Made by a program: the position numbers and the translations under genes | Notes under the pieces: generated by a model | What the model was told of the DNA's origin: nothing | What the model saw: only the letters and a program-made list of their open reading frames with translations | Databases searched by the model: none | Source: Gramella jeungdoensis | GTDB lineage: Bacteria > Bacteroidota > Bacteroidia > Flavobacteriales > Flavobacteriaceae | DNA length: 64,000 bases | Direction: 5' to 3' | Assembly: GCF_023805255.1 (NCBI RefSeq) | Contig: NZ_JAMSCK010000006.1 | Span: 1 to 64,000, forward strand | Shown here: in pieces, positions 50,047 through 60,700 of the stretch | Numbering within the stretch: position 1 is the stretch's first letter | Layout of the letters: the number at the start of each line of letters is the position of its first letter

Positions 50047-51750
50047 GTGAGTAATATTTATGAAAATGATACCTATGACGCTATAGTGGTTGGAACGGGT
50101 ATAAGTGGTGGCTGGGCAGCCAAGGAATTATGCGAAAAGGGGTTTAAGACCCTTGTACTCGAAAGAGGTAGAATGGTAGAGCATGTGAAGGATTATCCTA
50201 CAATGAATGACGATCCCTGGGATTATAAATATAAAGGACATATTACTAGGGAAGAGAAAAAAAGACAGTTCAAACAGGCCAGGACTGGTTATACCACCAG
50301 CGAACCCAGTAAACATTGGTTTGTAGATGATATCAAACACCCCTATAATGAAACTAAGCGATTTGACTGGATGCGAGGTTATCATGTAGGAGGGAGGTCA
50401 ATCATGTGGGGAAGGCATAGTTACAGGTTGAGTGATCTCGATTTTGAAGCAAATAAAAAGGATGGTCATGGAGTAGATTGGCCTGTTCGTTACAAAGATA
50501 TTGCCCCATGGTATGACTATGTTGAATCTTATATTGGGGTTTGTGGTGAAAAGCTTGGATTAAGTCAGTTGCCAGACGGGCAGTTTTTACCACCTATGGA
50601 TCTTAACTGTGTTGAAGATTATTTCAGAGAAAGTATAGCCGAAAATTTTAATGGAAGAGTAATGACTTCCGGACGGGTTGCTCATATAACCGGTGATAAG
50701 AAATTTGAAGGCCGTTCTAAATGCATGTTCAGGAATAGATGTATAAGAGGTTGTCCTTATGGAGGCTACTTTAGCAGTAACTCATCCACTTTACCTGCAG
50801 CCAGCCGAACAGGAAATATGGACCTTAGGCCTTATTCGATTGTATCACAGGTATTATATGATCCCGATACAAAAAGAGCTACCGGGGTAAAAGTTATAGA
50901 CACCGAGACTAAAGAAGAATTCGAATATAAAGCCAATGTTATTTTCTTATGTGCTTCATCTATGGCTTCTACCAGCATCCTCATGCAATCCAAATCGGAT
51001 AGATTTCCGGATGGTATGGGTAATGACAGTGGAGAGCTGGGGCATAATATAATGGACCATCACTTTAAGGTAGGAGCTTCAGGAAAGTATGACGGCTTTG
51101 AAGACTCGTATTATAAAGGTCGAAAGCCTAATGGGATTTACCTGCCTCGTTTCCGTAACTTGAACGGTCAGGATAAAGATGTTGATTTTGTTAGAGGTTA
51201 TGGTTACCAGGGAGGTGCCAGCCGTAATAACTGGGCAGATGCTGTTGCAGAGCTTGGTTATGGTAAAGAGCTTAAGGAAGCTGTTAGCAAACCAGGAGGA
51301 TGGACTATGGGGCTTCTTGCTTTTGGCGAATGTCTGCCATACCATGAGAATAAAATGACCTTGGATTATGATAAATTGGATGATTGGGGATTGCCTACAA
51401 TAACTTTTGATGCTGAATTTAAGGAAAATGAACTTAAAATGAGAAAAGATATGAAAGAGCAGGCTGTGGCAATGTTGGAGAAAGCCGGCTTTAAGGATGT
51501 AAGTTCATATGACGATATAGGTGCACCCGGATTAGGAATTCACGAAATGGGAACAGCAAGAATGGGTCGTGACCCTAAGACCTCGGTGCTAAATGGGAAT
51601 AATCAGTTACATGCCGTTCCCAATGTGTATGTTACTGATGGTGCTTTTATGACTTCATCTGGTTGTCAGAACCCATCCCTAACCTATATGGCATTCACAG
51701 CAAGGGCGGCTGATCATGCGTCCAAAAATTTTAAAAAATCCAACGCTTAA
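50047..51750 (+). CDS. GMC-family oxidoreductase, catalytic subunit of a sugar dehydrogenase
   Basis: This 567-residue FAD-dependent oxidoreductase resembles the large subunit of gluconate 2-dehydrogenase and glucoside 3-dehydrogenase. FAD motif VVGTGISGGWAAKELCE (14-30); cysteine set CMFRNRCIRGCPYGG (C226, C232, C236), as in members that carry an iron-sulfur cluster; and the catalytic pair H499 (GIHEMGTARMG) and N542 (GCQNPSLT). It has no signal peptide, so export would need the Tat-targeted partner encoded next. In this operon context it is likely to oxidise a glycoside at C3. Confidence 0.9.
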   Translation: MSNIYENDTYDAIVVGTGISGGWAAKELCEKGFKTLVLERGRMVEHVKDYPTMNDDPWDYKYKGHITREEKKRQFKQARTGYTTSEPSKHWFVDDIKHPYNETKRFDWMRGYHVGGRSIMWGRHSYRLSDLDFEANKKDGHGVDWPVRYKDIAPWYDYVESYIGVCGEKLGLSQLPDGQFLPPMDLNCVEDYFRESIAENFNGRVMTSGRVAHITGDKKFEGRSKCMFRNRCIRGCPYGGYFSSNSSTLPAASRTGNMDLRPYSIVSQVLYDPDTKRATGVKVIDTETKEEFEYKANVIFLCASSMASTSILMQSKSDRFPDGMGNDSGELGHNIMDHHFKVGASGKYDGFEDSYYKGRKPNGIYLPRFRNLNGQDKDVDFVRGYGYQGGASRNNWADAVAELGYGKELKEAVSKPGGWTMGLLAFGECLPYHENKMTLDYDKLDDWGLPTITFDAEFKENELKMRKDMKEQAVAMLEKAGFKDVSSYDDIGAPGLGIHEMGTARMGRDPKTSVLNGNNQLHAVPNVYVTDGAFMTSSGCQNPSLTYMAFTARAADHASKNFKKSNA

Positions 51751-51759
51751 ATAAGAATT

Positions 51760-52404
51760 ATGAACAGGAGACAAGCACTAAGAAATATAGGAATTGGAGC
51801 AGGAGTCCTTATAGTTGGACCATCTACTCTCAGTTTGTTACAAAGCTGCAAGAATGAACCAGATTATGAGTGGCAACCGGTATTTTTAACTGCCTCTCAT
51901 GGGTTTGCTCTAAAGAAGATTGTAGATATAATCATTCCCGCTACCGATACGCCCGGAGCATCTGACCTTAATATTGCACAGTTTATTGATTCTTATATGG
52001 ATGAAGTTGAAGGAAAGAGGAGAAGAGAAGGATTTCTTAAGTCAGCCGATGCTTTTTCACGAGCATTTGAAAATGAATATGATAAGATACATGAAGAAGG
52101 AAGTGATGAGGAGTTTGAGAATATTGTAAAAAAATACCTGAAGGCTTCACCAGCAGAAAGGGAAGAATACGTTAAACGCACTACAGAAACCCAGGATGCT
52201 CAGGATCAGGAGTCTGAAATGGAAATCGATGCTGATGCCGGAGCTTATGCTTATCTTACCAGCGTGAGGGATATGACTATATGGGCCTGGAAGACCAGCG
52301 AGGAAATAGGAGAAAATCATTTATGGTATGATCCTGTTCCCGGCGAATACATTCCATGTGGTCCGTTAGAGGAACTGGGCGGCGGAAAGGTAATGTCGCT
52401 TTAG
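51760..52404 (+). CDS. Gluconate 2-dehydrogenase subunit 3 family protein
   Basis: This 214-residue partner has a twin-arginine signal (MNRRQALRNIGIGAGVLIVG, cysteine after LLQS). The mature helical part contains LKKIVDIIIPATDTPGASDL and FIDSYMDEVEGKRRREGFL, typical of subunit 3. It carries the GMC subunit through the Tat pathway and helps keep it at the membrane or periplasm. A cytochrome c subunit, present in some three-subunit enzymes, is not encoded next to it. It is followed after 5 nt by composite element C. Confidence 0.9.
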   Translation: MNRRQALRNIGIGAGVLIVGPSTLSLLQSCKNEPDYEWQPVFLTASHGFALKKIVDIIIPATDTPGASDLNIAQFIDSYMDEVEGKRRREGFLKSADAFSRAFENEYDKIHEEGSDEEFENIVKKYLKASPAEREEYVKRTTETQDAQDQESEMEIDADAGAYAYLTSVRDMTIWAWKTSEEIGENHLWYDPVPGEYIPCGPLEELGGGKVMSL

Positions 52405-52407
52405 CAA

Positions 52408-52546
52408 TAAAAAAGGCCGTCTTAAAGGTCTTTTACCTGTCATTGCGAGGTACGAAGCAATCTTTAATTAATTGTTTATCAATGAAAGATTGCTTCACTT
52501 CGTTTGTAATGATGCCTGAATTTACTTTTTAGACAGCCTTTTTAAT
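52408..52546. repeat. Composite palindromic element C (terminator)
   Basis: Outer arms 52410-52429 (AAAAAGGCCGTCTTAAAGGT) and 52524-52543 are inverted repeats with the same core (GGCyGTCTAAAAAG) as elements A and B. The inner REP-like palindrome is GTCATTGCGAG...GAAGCAATCTTT (52439-52464) and AAAGATTGCTTCAC...GTAATGAT (52485-52513). The right end is T-rich. It ends the GMC operon 5 nt after the stop. Confidence 0.85.
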
Positions 52547-52852
52547 CTATCTTATGAGTTTCCACTTTTCAAAACTTATCAACATTAACATCTTCTTTTT
52601 AAAAAATTAACTATTTTGGAAAAACACTATTATTCAATCGGTGTTGAGAATGTGTTAATTTGATTTAAATTCATCAAAATATAGTGATGTATAGTTGCAA
52701 ATTATAGGTGGAAATCACCGATTATTAAAAAACCAAAACGAAAACGTTTTCGTAGTTTTATTGAGTTTTATTGACTTTATTAACAATAATTTACATAAAT
52801 TTATCGCTGTTTTGATCTTATTTTAAAACAATTCCAACTAAAACTATTTCTT
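52547..52852 (+). promoter_or_regulatory. Regulatory gap upstream of susC
   Basis: About 300 bp without a gene. At 52738-52753 lies the perfect 16-bp palindrome ACGAAAACGTTTTCGT, the form of LacI/GalR-family operators (central CG). A near-consensus -7 box TAGTTTTA begins at its right edge (52753-52760), so bound repressor would block it. A weaker inverted pair (AATCGGTG 52636-52643, CACCGATT 52716-52723) lies upstream. The leader to susC would be about 85 nt. Confidence 0.65.
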
Positions 52853-55800
52853 ATGAACAAAATTATTTTGAAGAGCTTTTTTTGCGCTCTAGCCTTTCTG
52901 TTTTCCAGCATGGCTATAGCTCAAAATCAAAGTGTATCCGGTACGGTGACAGATGAAAGTGGTCCGCTGCCGGGTGCTACCGTTGCCATTAAGGGAACGT
53001 CTACCGGGACCACGACAGATTTTGATGGGAACTATACACTTAATGATGTTCCAGCAGATGCGGTACTGGTCTTTAGCTTTGTGGGGTATGAAACTCAGGA
53101 AGTGGCGGTTAACGGAAGATCAACAATTGACGTTAATCTTGCTACCGATGCTTCAGAACTGGAAGAGGTTGTTCTTATTGGTTATGGAACAACAACCGTT
53201 CAGGATGCAACAGGTTCTGTGGCTTCAGTAACCTCAGAAGAATTTAATAAAGGTGTAATCTCATCTCCTGAAGAACTTATTCAGGGGAAAACAGCCGGAG
53301 TTCAAATTTCACAAACCTCAGGTGAGCCTGGGGCTGGAGTTAATATAAGAATTCGTGGATCTAACTCCATCCGCTCGGGAAATAATCCATTATTCGTAGT
53401 AGATGGAGTACCACTAACCAGTGGAGCTGCTCCTGAAACAAATGTTGCGGGTATTGGAGGTTCAGGACAAAAGAACCCTTTAAACTTCCTTAACCCTAAT
53501 GATATTGAGAGCATCTCTATTTTGAAGGATGCATCTGCCACAGCTATCTATGGTTCCAGAGGGGCCAATGGAGTTGTGATAATCCAAACCAAAGGAGGTA
53601 GAGGAAGAAAAGGTGTTTTTGAATTAAATAATACCTTAAGTATTGCCTCTCCTGCAAATGAATATGATTTACTTGGACGTGAGGCATATCTTGATGCTAT
53701 TGCAAGTGTAGGAAACAATCCATCAGAACTGGATTTTGGAGCCGATTCTGATTTCCAGGACTTCTATACTAGAACAGCTGTTTCCAATACTACAGACCTT
53801 AGTTATTCTAAGAGTTACAATACTGGTAACGTTCGGGCTTCTTTTGGATATACCGATCAAAAAGGGGTGGTTGAAAATACCTCTTTAGAGCGTTTATCGG
53901 GCCGTATCAATGCTACTCAACGTCTTTTTGATGATAAGCTTACTTTGAGTGCGCAATTGTCTCTTTCTACAGTAGATGAAGAAAGAGCGCCTATTTCAGG
54001 TGTTGCCGGTTCTACAGGAGATCTGATAGGTGCTTCTATCACTCAAAACCCAACAGCACCTTTAGATCCAACGTTTAATCCTGGAGGTAACGTGTTAAAC
54101 CCTGTAAGTTTATTAAACAATTTTGAGGGGCTTTCTGAATCAGATAGATTTTTAGCGAACCTATCAGCAGAATATGCCATTACAAGTGAACTTAAAGGTA
54201 AGGTTACAGTAGGTTTTGATAATCAGGATACCGAGACAACTTCCGTATTTAGTTCAGATGTTATTGGTCTTAATAGTGTTACAGGTATTGGTAGAGGAAA
54301 CTATAATACCTTTAACCAGGAAAATACCTTATTAGAAGCTACACTTAACTACCTGAAAGAGTTTGACAATTCGGTACTTGATGTTGTAGCTGGTTATTCT
54401 TATCAAAAATTCCAGAGAGATGGATTTGGTTCTGAAGGAGCCGGGTTTAATACCACAGATTTAGGTGCAATGGCCGATCAGCTTAGACAGGCATACGGAA
54501 ATGTAACGGCCGTTATTGATGATTTCGCGGTCTTTGGTTATGGTACAGATGGTACTTATCTGAACACTATTTTCCCGGAATTTTCATCAACTGAATTGCC
54601 TTCTAATTTTGACCGTCCCGTTCCTGCTTACGTTCTGAACGATTGGTTCGATAATTATGATGAATTACAATCGTATTTCGTTCGTGCTAACTATACCCTT
54701 GCCGAAAAGTACTTGTTCACAGGAACTTTTAGAGCAGATGGTTCTTCAACATTTGGTGAAAATAATCGGTACGGTTATTTCCCTTCAGGAGCTATAGCCT
54801 GGCAGATTCACAAAGAAGACTTTATTGGTGCTAATGTATCCTTACTTAAATTACGTTTAGGTGCAGGTATTGTTGGTAGCCAGGAAGGATTGGGATATGG
54901 TCGTTTTGTTCAGCGTGAAAGAGCAGCAGGAGGCGGAATTAGTAACGATCTCACCGTATTGCCAGCGCCTGGTTCTTTTATAGTAGGTGATCCAAACCCA
55001 GATCTTAAATGGGAGGAAACAACAGACTTAAACCTTGGATTGGACTTCGGATTTAACAGTAATCGTTTAACCGGTAGTTTTAACCTGTATCGCAAAACAA
55101 CAAACGATCTGTTATTGCCAAGACAAACTGCGGCTCCAAGTAATGGAGAGGTAGTTTTCAGTAACTTACTTGATGGCAAGGTGGTAAACCAGGGTGTGGA
55201 ATTTTCACTGGATTATGAATTTGTAAGATCTCAGGATTTTGATTTTTCGGCAAGCTTCAATATAGCCTATAATAAGAACGAGGTACAGGATACTCCTTTT
55301 ACCATTCCAACCGGAGCTATTAGAGGTAATGGTCTTACCAATGCGTTCGCACAGCAATTATCTGCAGGTCATCCATTATTCTCTTTTTACATGGCCGAAT
55401 TCACAGGATTCGATGAAGATGGGAACCCAACATATCTTGATGTTGATGGAAATGGAGTTGGAGACCCAGACGCAGATAAATTTTTTGTAGGTAAGGATGC
55501 TGTTCCAGACTGGAACGGTGGTCTTTCTTTAAATTCACGTTATAAGAATTTTGATTTTGCTGCCTATTTTAACGGTCAGTTTGATTTCCATGTATATAAT
55601 GCTACAAACAATGCCTTCTTTACTAAGAGTGCTTTGCTTATTGGTAAGAATGTGACAGAAGATGTAGTTGCAACAAATGAGAACCCTGCATCATCAGTGG
55701 CTGTTTCTACAAGGTTCCTTGAAAAAGGTGATTTTATAAGACTTACATCGGCTTCCCTGGGATATAACCTTCCTTTGGATGGAGATGGGTTCTTAAAATC

Positions 55801-55981
55801 TTTACGCTTAAGTGTAATTGGTCAGAACCTGTTTCTGATTACCGATTACAGCGGGCTGGATCCTGAGATATCCACGAATACCGGAACACTTAACGCTTCT
55901 GCTATCCCGACCGCAGGTATAGATTATGCGTCTTATCCGAGACCACGAACAGTATCTTTCGGACTTAACGCTAGTTTTTAA
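52853..55981 (+). CDS. SusC/RagA-family TonB-dependent transporter
   Basis: A 1042-residue outer-membrane importer. It has a signal peptide (MNKIILKSFFCALAFLFSS, cut before QNQ), a carboxypeptidase-regulatory-like beta-sandwich (about 26-110: VSGTVTDESGPLPGATV), the TonB-box-like plug start (EEVVLIGYGTTTVQDATGSV), the plug with IRIRGSNSIRSGNNPLFVVD and a large barrel. It probably forms a complex with the SusD protein encoded next and brings in the oligosaccharide or glycoside used by this locus. Operator at 52738 suggests LacI-type control. Confidence 0.95.
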   Translation: MNKIILKSFFCALAFLFSSMAIAQNQSVSGTVTDESGPLPGATVAIKGTSTGTTTDFDGNYTLNDVPADAVLVFSFVGYETQEVAVNGRSTIDVNLATDASELEEVVLIGYGTTTVQDATGSVASVTSEEFNKGVISSPEELIQGKTAGVQISQTSGEPGAGVNIRIRGSNSIRSGNNPLFVVDGVPLTSGAAPETNVAGIGGSGQKNPLNFLNPNDIESISILKDASATAIYGSRGANGVVIIQTKGGRGRKGVFELNNTLSIASPANEYDLLGREAYLDAIASVGNNPSELDFGADSDFQDFYTRTAVSNTTDLSYSKSYNTGNVRASFGYTDQKGVVENTSLERLSGRINATQRLFDDKLTLSAQLSLSTVDEERAPISGVAGSTGDLIGASITQNPTAPLDPTFNPGGNVLNPVSLLNNFEGLSESDRFLANLSAEYAITSELKGKVTVGFDNQDTETTSVFSSDVIGLNSVTGIGRGNYNTFNQENTLLEATLNYLKEFDNSVLDVVAGYSYQKFQRDGFGSEGAGFNTTDLGAMADQLRQAYGNVTAVIDDFAVFGYGTDGTYLNTIFPEFSSTELPSNFDRPVPAYVLNDWFDNYDELQSYFVRANYTLAEKYLFTGTFRADGSSTFGENNRYGYFPSGAIAWQIHKEDFIGANVSLLKLRLGAGIVGSQEGLGYGRFVQRERAAGGGISNDLTVLPAPGSFIVGDPNPDLKWEETTDLNLGLDFGFNSNRLTGSFNLYRKTTNDLLLPRQTAAPSNGEVVFSNLLDGKVVNQGVEFSLDYEFVRSQDFDFSASFNIAYNKNEVQDTPFTIPTGAIRGNGLTNAFAQQLSAGHPLFSFYMAEFTGFDEDGNPTYLDVDGNGVGDPDADKFFVGKDAVPDWNGGLSLNSRYKNFDFAAYFNGQFDFHVYNATNNAFFTKSALLIGKNVTEDVVATNENPASSVAVSTRFLEKGDFIRLTSASLGYNLPLDGDGFLKSLRLSVIGQNLFLITDYSGLDPEISTNTGTLNASAIPTAGIDYASYPRPRTVSFGLNASF

Positions 55982-55997
55982 TTAAATAAAATTGACA

Positions 55998-57656
55998 ATG
56001 AAAAATATTAGGAAAACTCAAAATATATTGAAATTGCTCGCTGGAATTATTCTGGTTGGCGGTACAATTATGTCCTGTAGCGATTTGGAAATTGAGGGAA
56101 CAGATTCCATTATAAAAGACGCCAACGAAGCCGGATTCCAGGGAGTTAGTGATCCTGAATCCTTTTTGGATAACGCATATAACAGTTTAAGAGGATACAT
56201 AGGTGATCAGGCGAATTTGTATGCATTAAGTGAGGTGACTACAGACGAGGCTTTGGTTCCTACCAGAGGATCAGACTGGGGTGATAATGGTATCTGGAGA
56301 CAGTTACATCAACACGACTGGAGAGCAGATCATGCCTTTATATTAAATGTCTGGAACCAGTGGAACACCTTGCATTTTCAGGGAGCACAGATACTGTCGG
56401 ACTTAACAAACAGTTCTGCAGAACAAGATGCTAACGCTTATTTTCTAAGAGCCCTTGGAATGTGGGTTATACTGGACAATTTTGGTCAGGTACCTGTTCG
56501 CGATCCTGAAGCTCCTATTTTTGACGATCCAATAGTTCTTACCGGCCAGGATGCAGTAGATCAAATTGTTTCTGATCTCAATGCTGCCATTTCTGGATTA
56601 CCTGAAATTGGCCCTGGTACTGGAGTTGGGGACGCTACAGCTCCGAATGCTAGACCAGGAAAGGCGGCTGCCAGATATTTATTAGCCAAGGTTCTTTTGA
56701 ATAAACATATATACCTTGGGACAGAGCCTAACAGTGCCGATATGAACCAGGTAGTAAGCCTTGTGGATCAAATTTCTGCAGCTGGTTATGGCCTTGAAGA
56801 AGGCTTCTTTAATATTTTCAGAAGACAGTTAGATAAGGAAACCATCTGGTTTATTCCTACTGCAGTTGGAAACAGAATATGGAACGGACTTCACTACAAT
56901 CAGGCACCCGATCAGGCGGGAGGTGGATGGAATGGTTTTTCCACCCTTGCTGAATTTTACGATATGTTTGAAGGAGATCCAAATATGAATAGAGGGACTG
57001 CAGATGGAGAGCCTTTAGACGGACAGGAAGAGAGACGTGGATATGTACCTCCTTCTGGTTTGGCTGCTGGCTCATTTGAAGGCTCTATGGATAATAACGA
57101 TGATGGATTTGCAGATGGATCTAGTGTGGGATTCGGCTTTTTAATTGATCAGCAATATGATTATGACGGTACCGCCCTTAACGATCGTGGTGGTAATCCA
57201 TTGACCTTTAAAAGACAGTTTACTGATGGCTCCGGCCAGGTAAGTCTTATTAATAACAGTGAGACCACCGGAATTCGTACCATTAAATACAATCCGCGTT
57301 ATGGCGCTTTCACCGAGCATGAAATTTTCTTCAGGTATTCAGATGCTTATCTGATGAAAGCTGAAGCAATGATGAGAGCTGGAGGTGATCCAACTACTAT
57401 GATCAATGAACTGAGAACTCTTAGAAAGGCTACACCACTTGAAAGTGTGAGCGAAAGTGATATTCTGGAAGAAAGAGGGAGAGAACTGTATATGGAATTC
57501 TGGAGAAGAAATGATATGATTCGTTTTGGGGAATATACCAGGGACTGGACTTTAAAGGCTCCTTCTGCAGTAGGAGATGAGTCTAAAAACCTGTTTCCTA
57601 TCCCTTCCAGCCAGTTAATTTTGAATCCTAACTTAACACAAAATCCAGGATATTAA
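55998..57656 (+). CDS. SusD/RagB-family carbohydrate-binding lipoprotein
   Basis: This 552-residue surface lipoprotein partners the SusC barrel as its lid. The ATG at 55998 is preferred to the TTG two codons upstream; the signal ends in a lipobox (GGTIMSC). Typical parts are the N-terminal SusD domain (ESFLDNAYNSLRGYIGD), the central tetratricopeptide-like helices and the C-terminal EERGRELYMEFWRRNDMIRF and FPIPSSQLILNPNLTQNPGY. It is cotranscribed with susC (16-nt gap) and closed by a strong terminator. Confidence 0.93.
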   Translation: MKNIRKTQNILKLLAGIILVGGTIMSCSDLEIEGTDSIIKDANEAGFQGVSDPESFLDNAYNSLRGYIGDQANLYALSEVTTDEALVPTRGSDWGDNGIWRQLHQHDWRADHAFILNVWNQWNTLHFQGAQILSDLTNSSAEQDANAYFLRALGMWVILDNFGQVPVRDPEAPIFDDPIVLTGQDAVDQIVSDLNAAISGLPEIGPGTGVGDATAPNARPGKAAARYLLAKVLLNKHIYLGTEPNSADMNQVVSLVDQISAAGYGLEEGFFNIFRRQLDKETIWFIPTAVGNRIWNGLHYNQAPDQAGGGWNGFSTLAEFYDMFEGDPNMNRGTADGEPLDGQEERRGYVPPSGLAAGSFEGSMDNNDDGFADGSSVGFGFLIDQQYDYDGTALNDRGGNPLTFKRQFTDGSGQVSLINNSETTGIRTIKYNPRYGAFTEHEIFFRYSDAYLMKAEAMMRAGGDPTTMINELRTLRKATPLESVSESDILEERGRELYMEFWRRNDMIRFGEYTRDWTLKAPSAVGDESKNLFPIPSSQLILNPNLTQNPGY

Positions 57657-57666
57657 AATTGTAGAC

Positions 57667-57708
57667 ATTATAAAATAAGAGGGCGGACTCGCCCTCTTAT
57701 TTTATAAT
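57667..57708 (+). terminator. Terminator after susD
   Basis: A perfect 19-bp stem: 57667-57685 (core AAGAGGGCG) pairs with 57690-57708 around GACT. With A/T flanks it works on both strands. It separates the high-expression susCD pair from the FG-GAP genes. Confidence 0.92.
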
Positions 57709-57756
57709 ATATTGTTAACTTTATCTTAAATCTAGTAAGTGTAGCAATAGTGATTA

Positions 57757-60700
57757 ATGATGAATAGATGTCCCTACCTAGGAGTTATTGTTATTCTTAG
57801 TTTTTTATTTCTGGCTTGTGAAAATGAGGAAAGTCTTTTTGAAAAGATAGACGCGGGCTACTCGAATATCTATTTTTCTAATGATTTCGATCCAGATTCC
57901 AGGCTGAGCATTCTCAACTATCTTTATTATTATAATGGAGGAGGAGTTGCCGCCGGGGATTATAATTCTGATGGGCTTATTGACCTTTATTTCACCTCAA
58001 ATGAGGGAGCCGATAAGTTGTATATTAACAAAGGAAATTTCAGGTTTGAAGATATCACATCCAAAGCCGGCATTAACAATTCTGATGGCTGGACAACAGG
58101 GATAAGCAATGTGGATATTAATGGAGACGGTTTACTGGACCTTTATATTTCAAAGGTTAGTCAGTTCCAGGGTCTTACCGGTCACAATCTCCTTTATGTA
58201 AACCGGGGTAATAATGACAATAATATTCCAGTATTCGAAGAGCAATCCGCTAAATATGGACTCAATTTTTCAGGCTTTTCCACGCAATCGGTATTTTTTG
58301 ACTATGACCTGGACGGAGATCTGGATATGTTTCTCCTGAATCATTCGGTACATCCCAATACAAATTATGGGAAAGGCCAGCTACGCAATAGCTTCGATCC
58401 TAAATCTGGGGACCGCCTGTTTAGAAATGATGATGGCCATTTTAATGATGTATCTAAAGAAGCTGGCATATTTCAGGGTAAAATTGGTTATGGGCTTGGG
58501 ATATCAGTTGGTGATCTCAATGGGGATTTCTATCCCGATGTATATATAGGCAATGATTTTTTTGAAAATGACTACTTATACATCAATAATGGGAATGGTG
58601 GATTTGATGAAATAATATCAAATGAGCCGGAGAAGTTGGGCCATACCACTCATTTCTCAATGGGGAATGATATTTCTGATATGAATAACGACGGAAGACC
58701 AGATATACTTTCATTAGATATGCTTCCCGAAGATCTTGAAACTTATAAGACTTCAGGCCTGGAATATCCATTTCAAACCTATTCCTATTACCTTAAAAAT
58801 GGTTATTCTCCTCAGTATATGCAAAATACATTGCACCTTAATACAGGGGATCTCAATTTCTCTGAAACGGCATTTATTAGTGGTGTAGCCGCTTCTGAAT
58901 GGTCATGGGGGGCTATGTTCGCCGACTTTGATAATGATACCCATAAAGACCTTTTCATTAGCAATGGTATTAAAGGGGCGACTAATGATATGGATTTCAT
59001 CAAGTACATTTCAAACGAGAAGATTCAGGAAAAACTCAGTCGTGGCGAGTATAACGATTATGAAAACCTTATAAAGGATCTTCCGGAAAAGAGACTTGAG
59101 AATTACATCTATAAAAACCTTGGAGATAACACCTTTAGAAATTTAAAAAATGAATGGTTAGATTCCGGAAAAACCTTCAGCCACGGTTTTGTTTATGCCG
59201 ATCTGGACAATGATGGCGATCTTGATCTGGCCATAAATAATACCGAAAGTACTGCAGGTATTTACCGAAATAATGCTGAAAAAGTCAAAGACCCTAACTC
59301 CTTCCTGAAAATTGATTTTAAAGGTAGTCAGGCTAATCAATTTGGAATTGGAGCTAAGGTAAAAGTATATAATGATGGTAAAATGCAGTTTCAGGAGCAA
59401 TACTTAACCCGGGGATACTTATCTTCTATTGCTCCCGGTCTTAATTTTGGAATGGGTAAATCTAAGGTAACTGATTCTGTAGTGGTAATCTGGCCGAATG
59501 GCTTTAAGGAAACAAAACATGATATAAAAACCAATACTACTGTCTTATTCAATATCAAAGATGCTAAAACATCAATAAAGAATTCATCAGGAAGATCAGA
59601 GGGATTAGTCAGAGTGGACTCACTTATAAATTACAGGCATGTTGAGCAATCTACGCTTGATTTCAATAAAGAGCCTTTAATTCCTTTTGGTTATAGTAAT
59701 CTTAGTCCGGCGGTAACGGTTTCTGATTTTAATAATGACGGCCTGGATGATATAGTTATAGGGGGAGGAAAGACACAGGCCCTAGGCATCTGGACCCAAA
59801 ATGATGATGGTACTTTTACGTCTTTTGAAGCAAGTGTATTTGATGATAATGCAATTTCTGAAGATACCTTCCAGCTATTTGTGGATATTGAAAACGATGG
59901 GGATAAAGATCTGATTGTAGTTAGTGGCGGGAACGAATTCAAGGGCGGCAAAGCTCTGCAGCCAAGGTTATATATTAATCAGAATGGTACATTTCAACTG
60001 GTTAGCGATGAATTTAAAGGTCTGGAAATGAACGCTTCCAAGATTAGTGCTGTAGATTTTAATAATGATGGTTTTACAGATCTGTGTTTTACTGCTAATA
60101 TAGAGCCTTCTCAATATGGTAAAACTCCGATCCAATATTTGCTTTTGAATAATGGGAAGGGTCATTTTACCGAGGTTACCACTAATATTTCAAAATCATT
60201 CCAAAATGCCGGCATGGTTCAGGACATTGTATGGAAGGATATCAATGGCGATAATTATCCCGATGCTATAATGGCAGGGCACTGGATGCCGCTAAAGGTG
60301 TTTTTAAATAATAACGGAGAGAGTTTAAAACTTGTTGATGCAGGTCTGGAGGATTCGAACGGCTGGTGGAATGCGGTTGTCGCTGAAGATTTTGATGCCG
60401 ATGGTGATATTGATATTGTAGCCGGAAACTGGGGGCTTAACTCCAGATTAAGCGCGAATAAGGATCAACCAATTAAATTATATCTAACAGATTTTGACGA
60501 TAATGGATCTATAGATCCTGTAATGACCTATTTTTATAATGGCACCGAAACTCCTTTTTCCTCGAAAGATGAGTTAGATAAACAAATGCCATTTTTAAAA
60601 AAGAAATATCCCAATTACAGTGATTATGCGAAAGCCAGCTTTTCTGATATATTTCCAGAAGAAAAACTAAAGAAAGCTCAGCTTAATAAGGTTTATGAAT

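Noticed and set aside
55992-55997. TTG start for SusD
   Set aside because: The ATG at 55998 directly begins the signal peptide.
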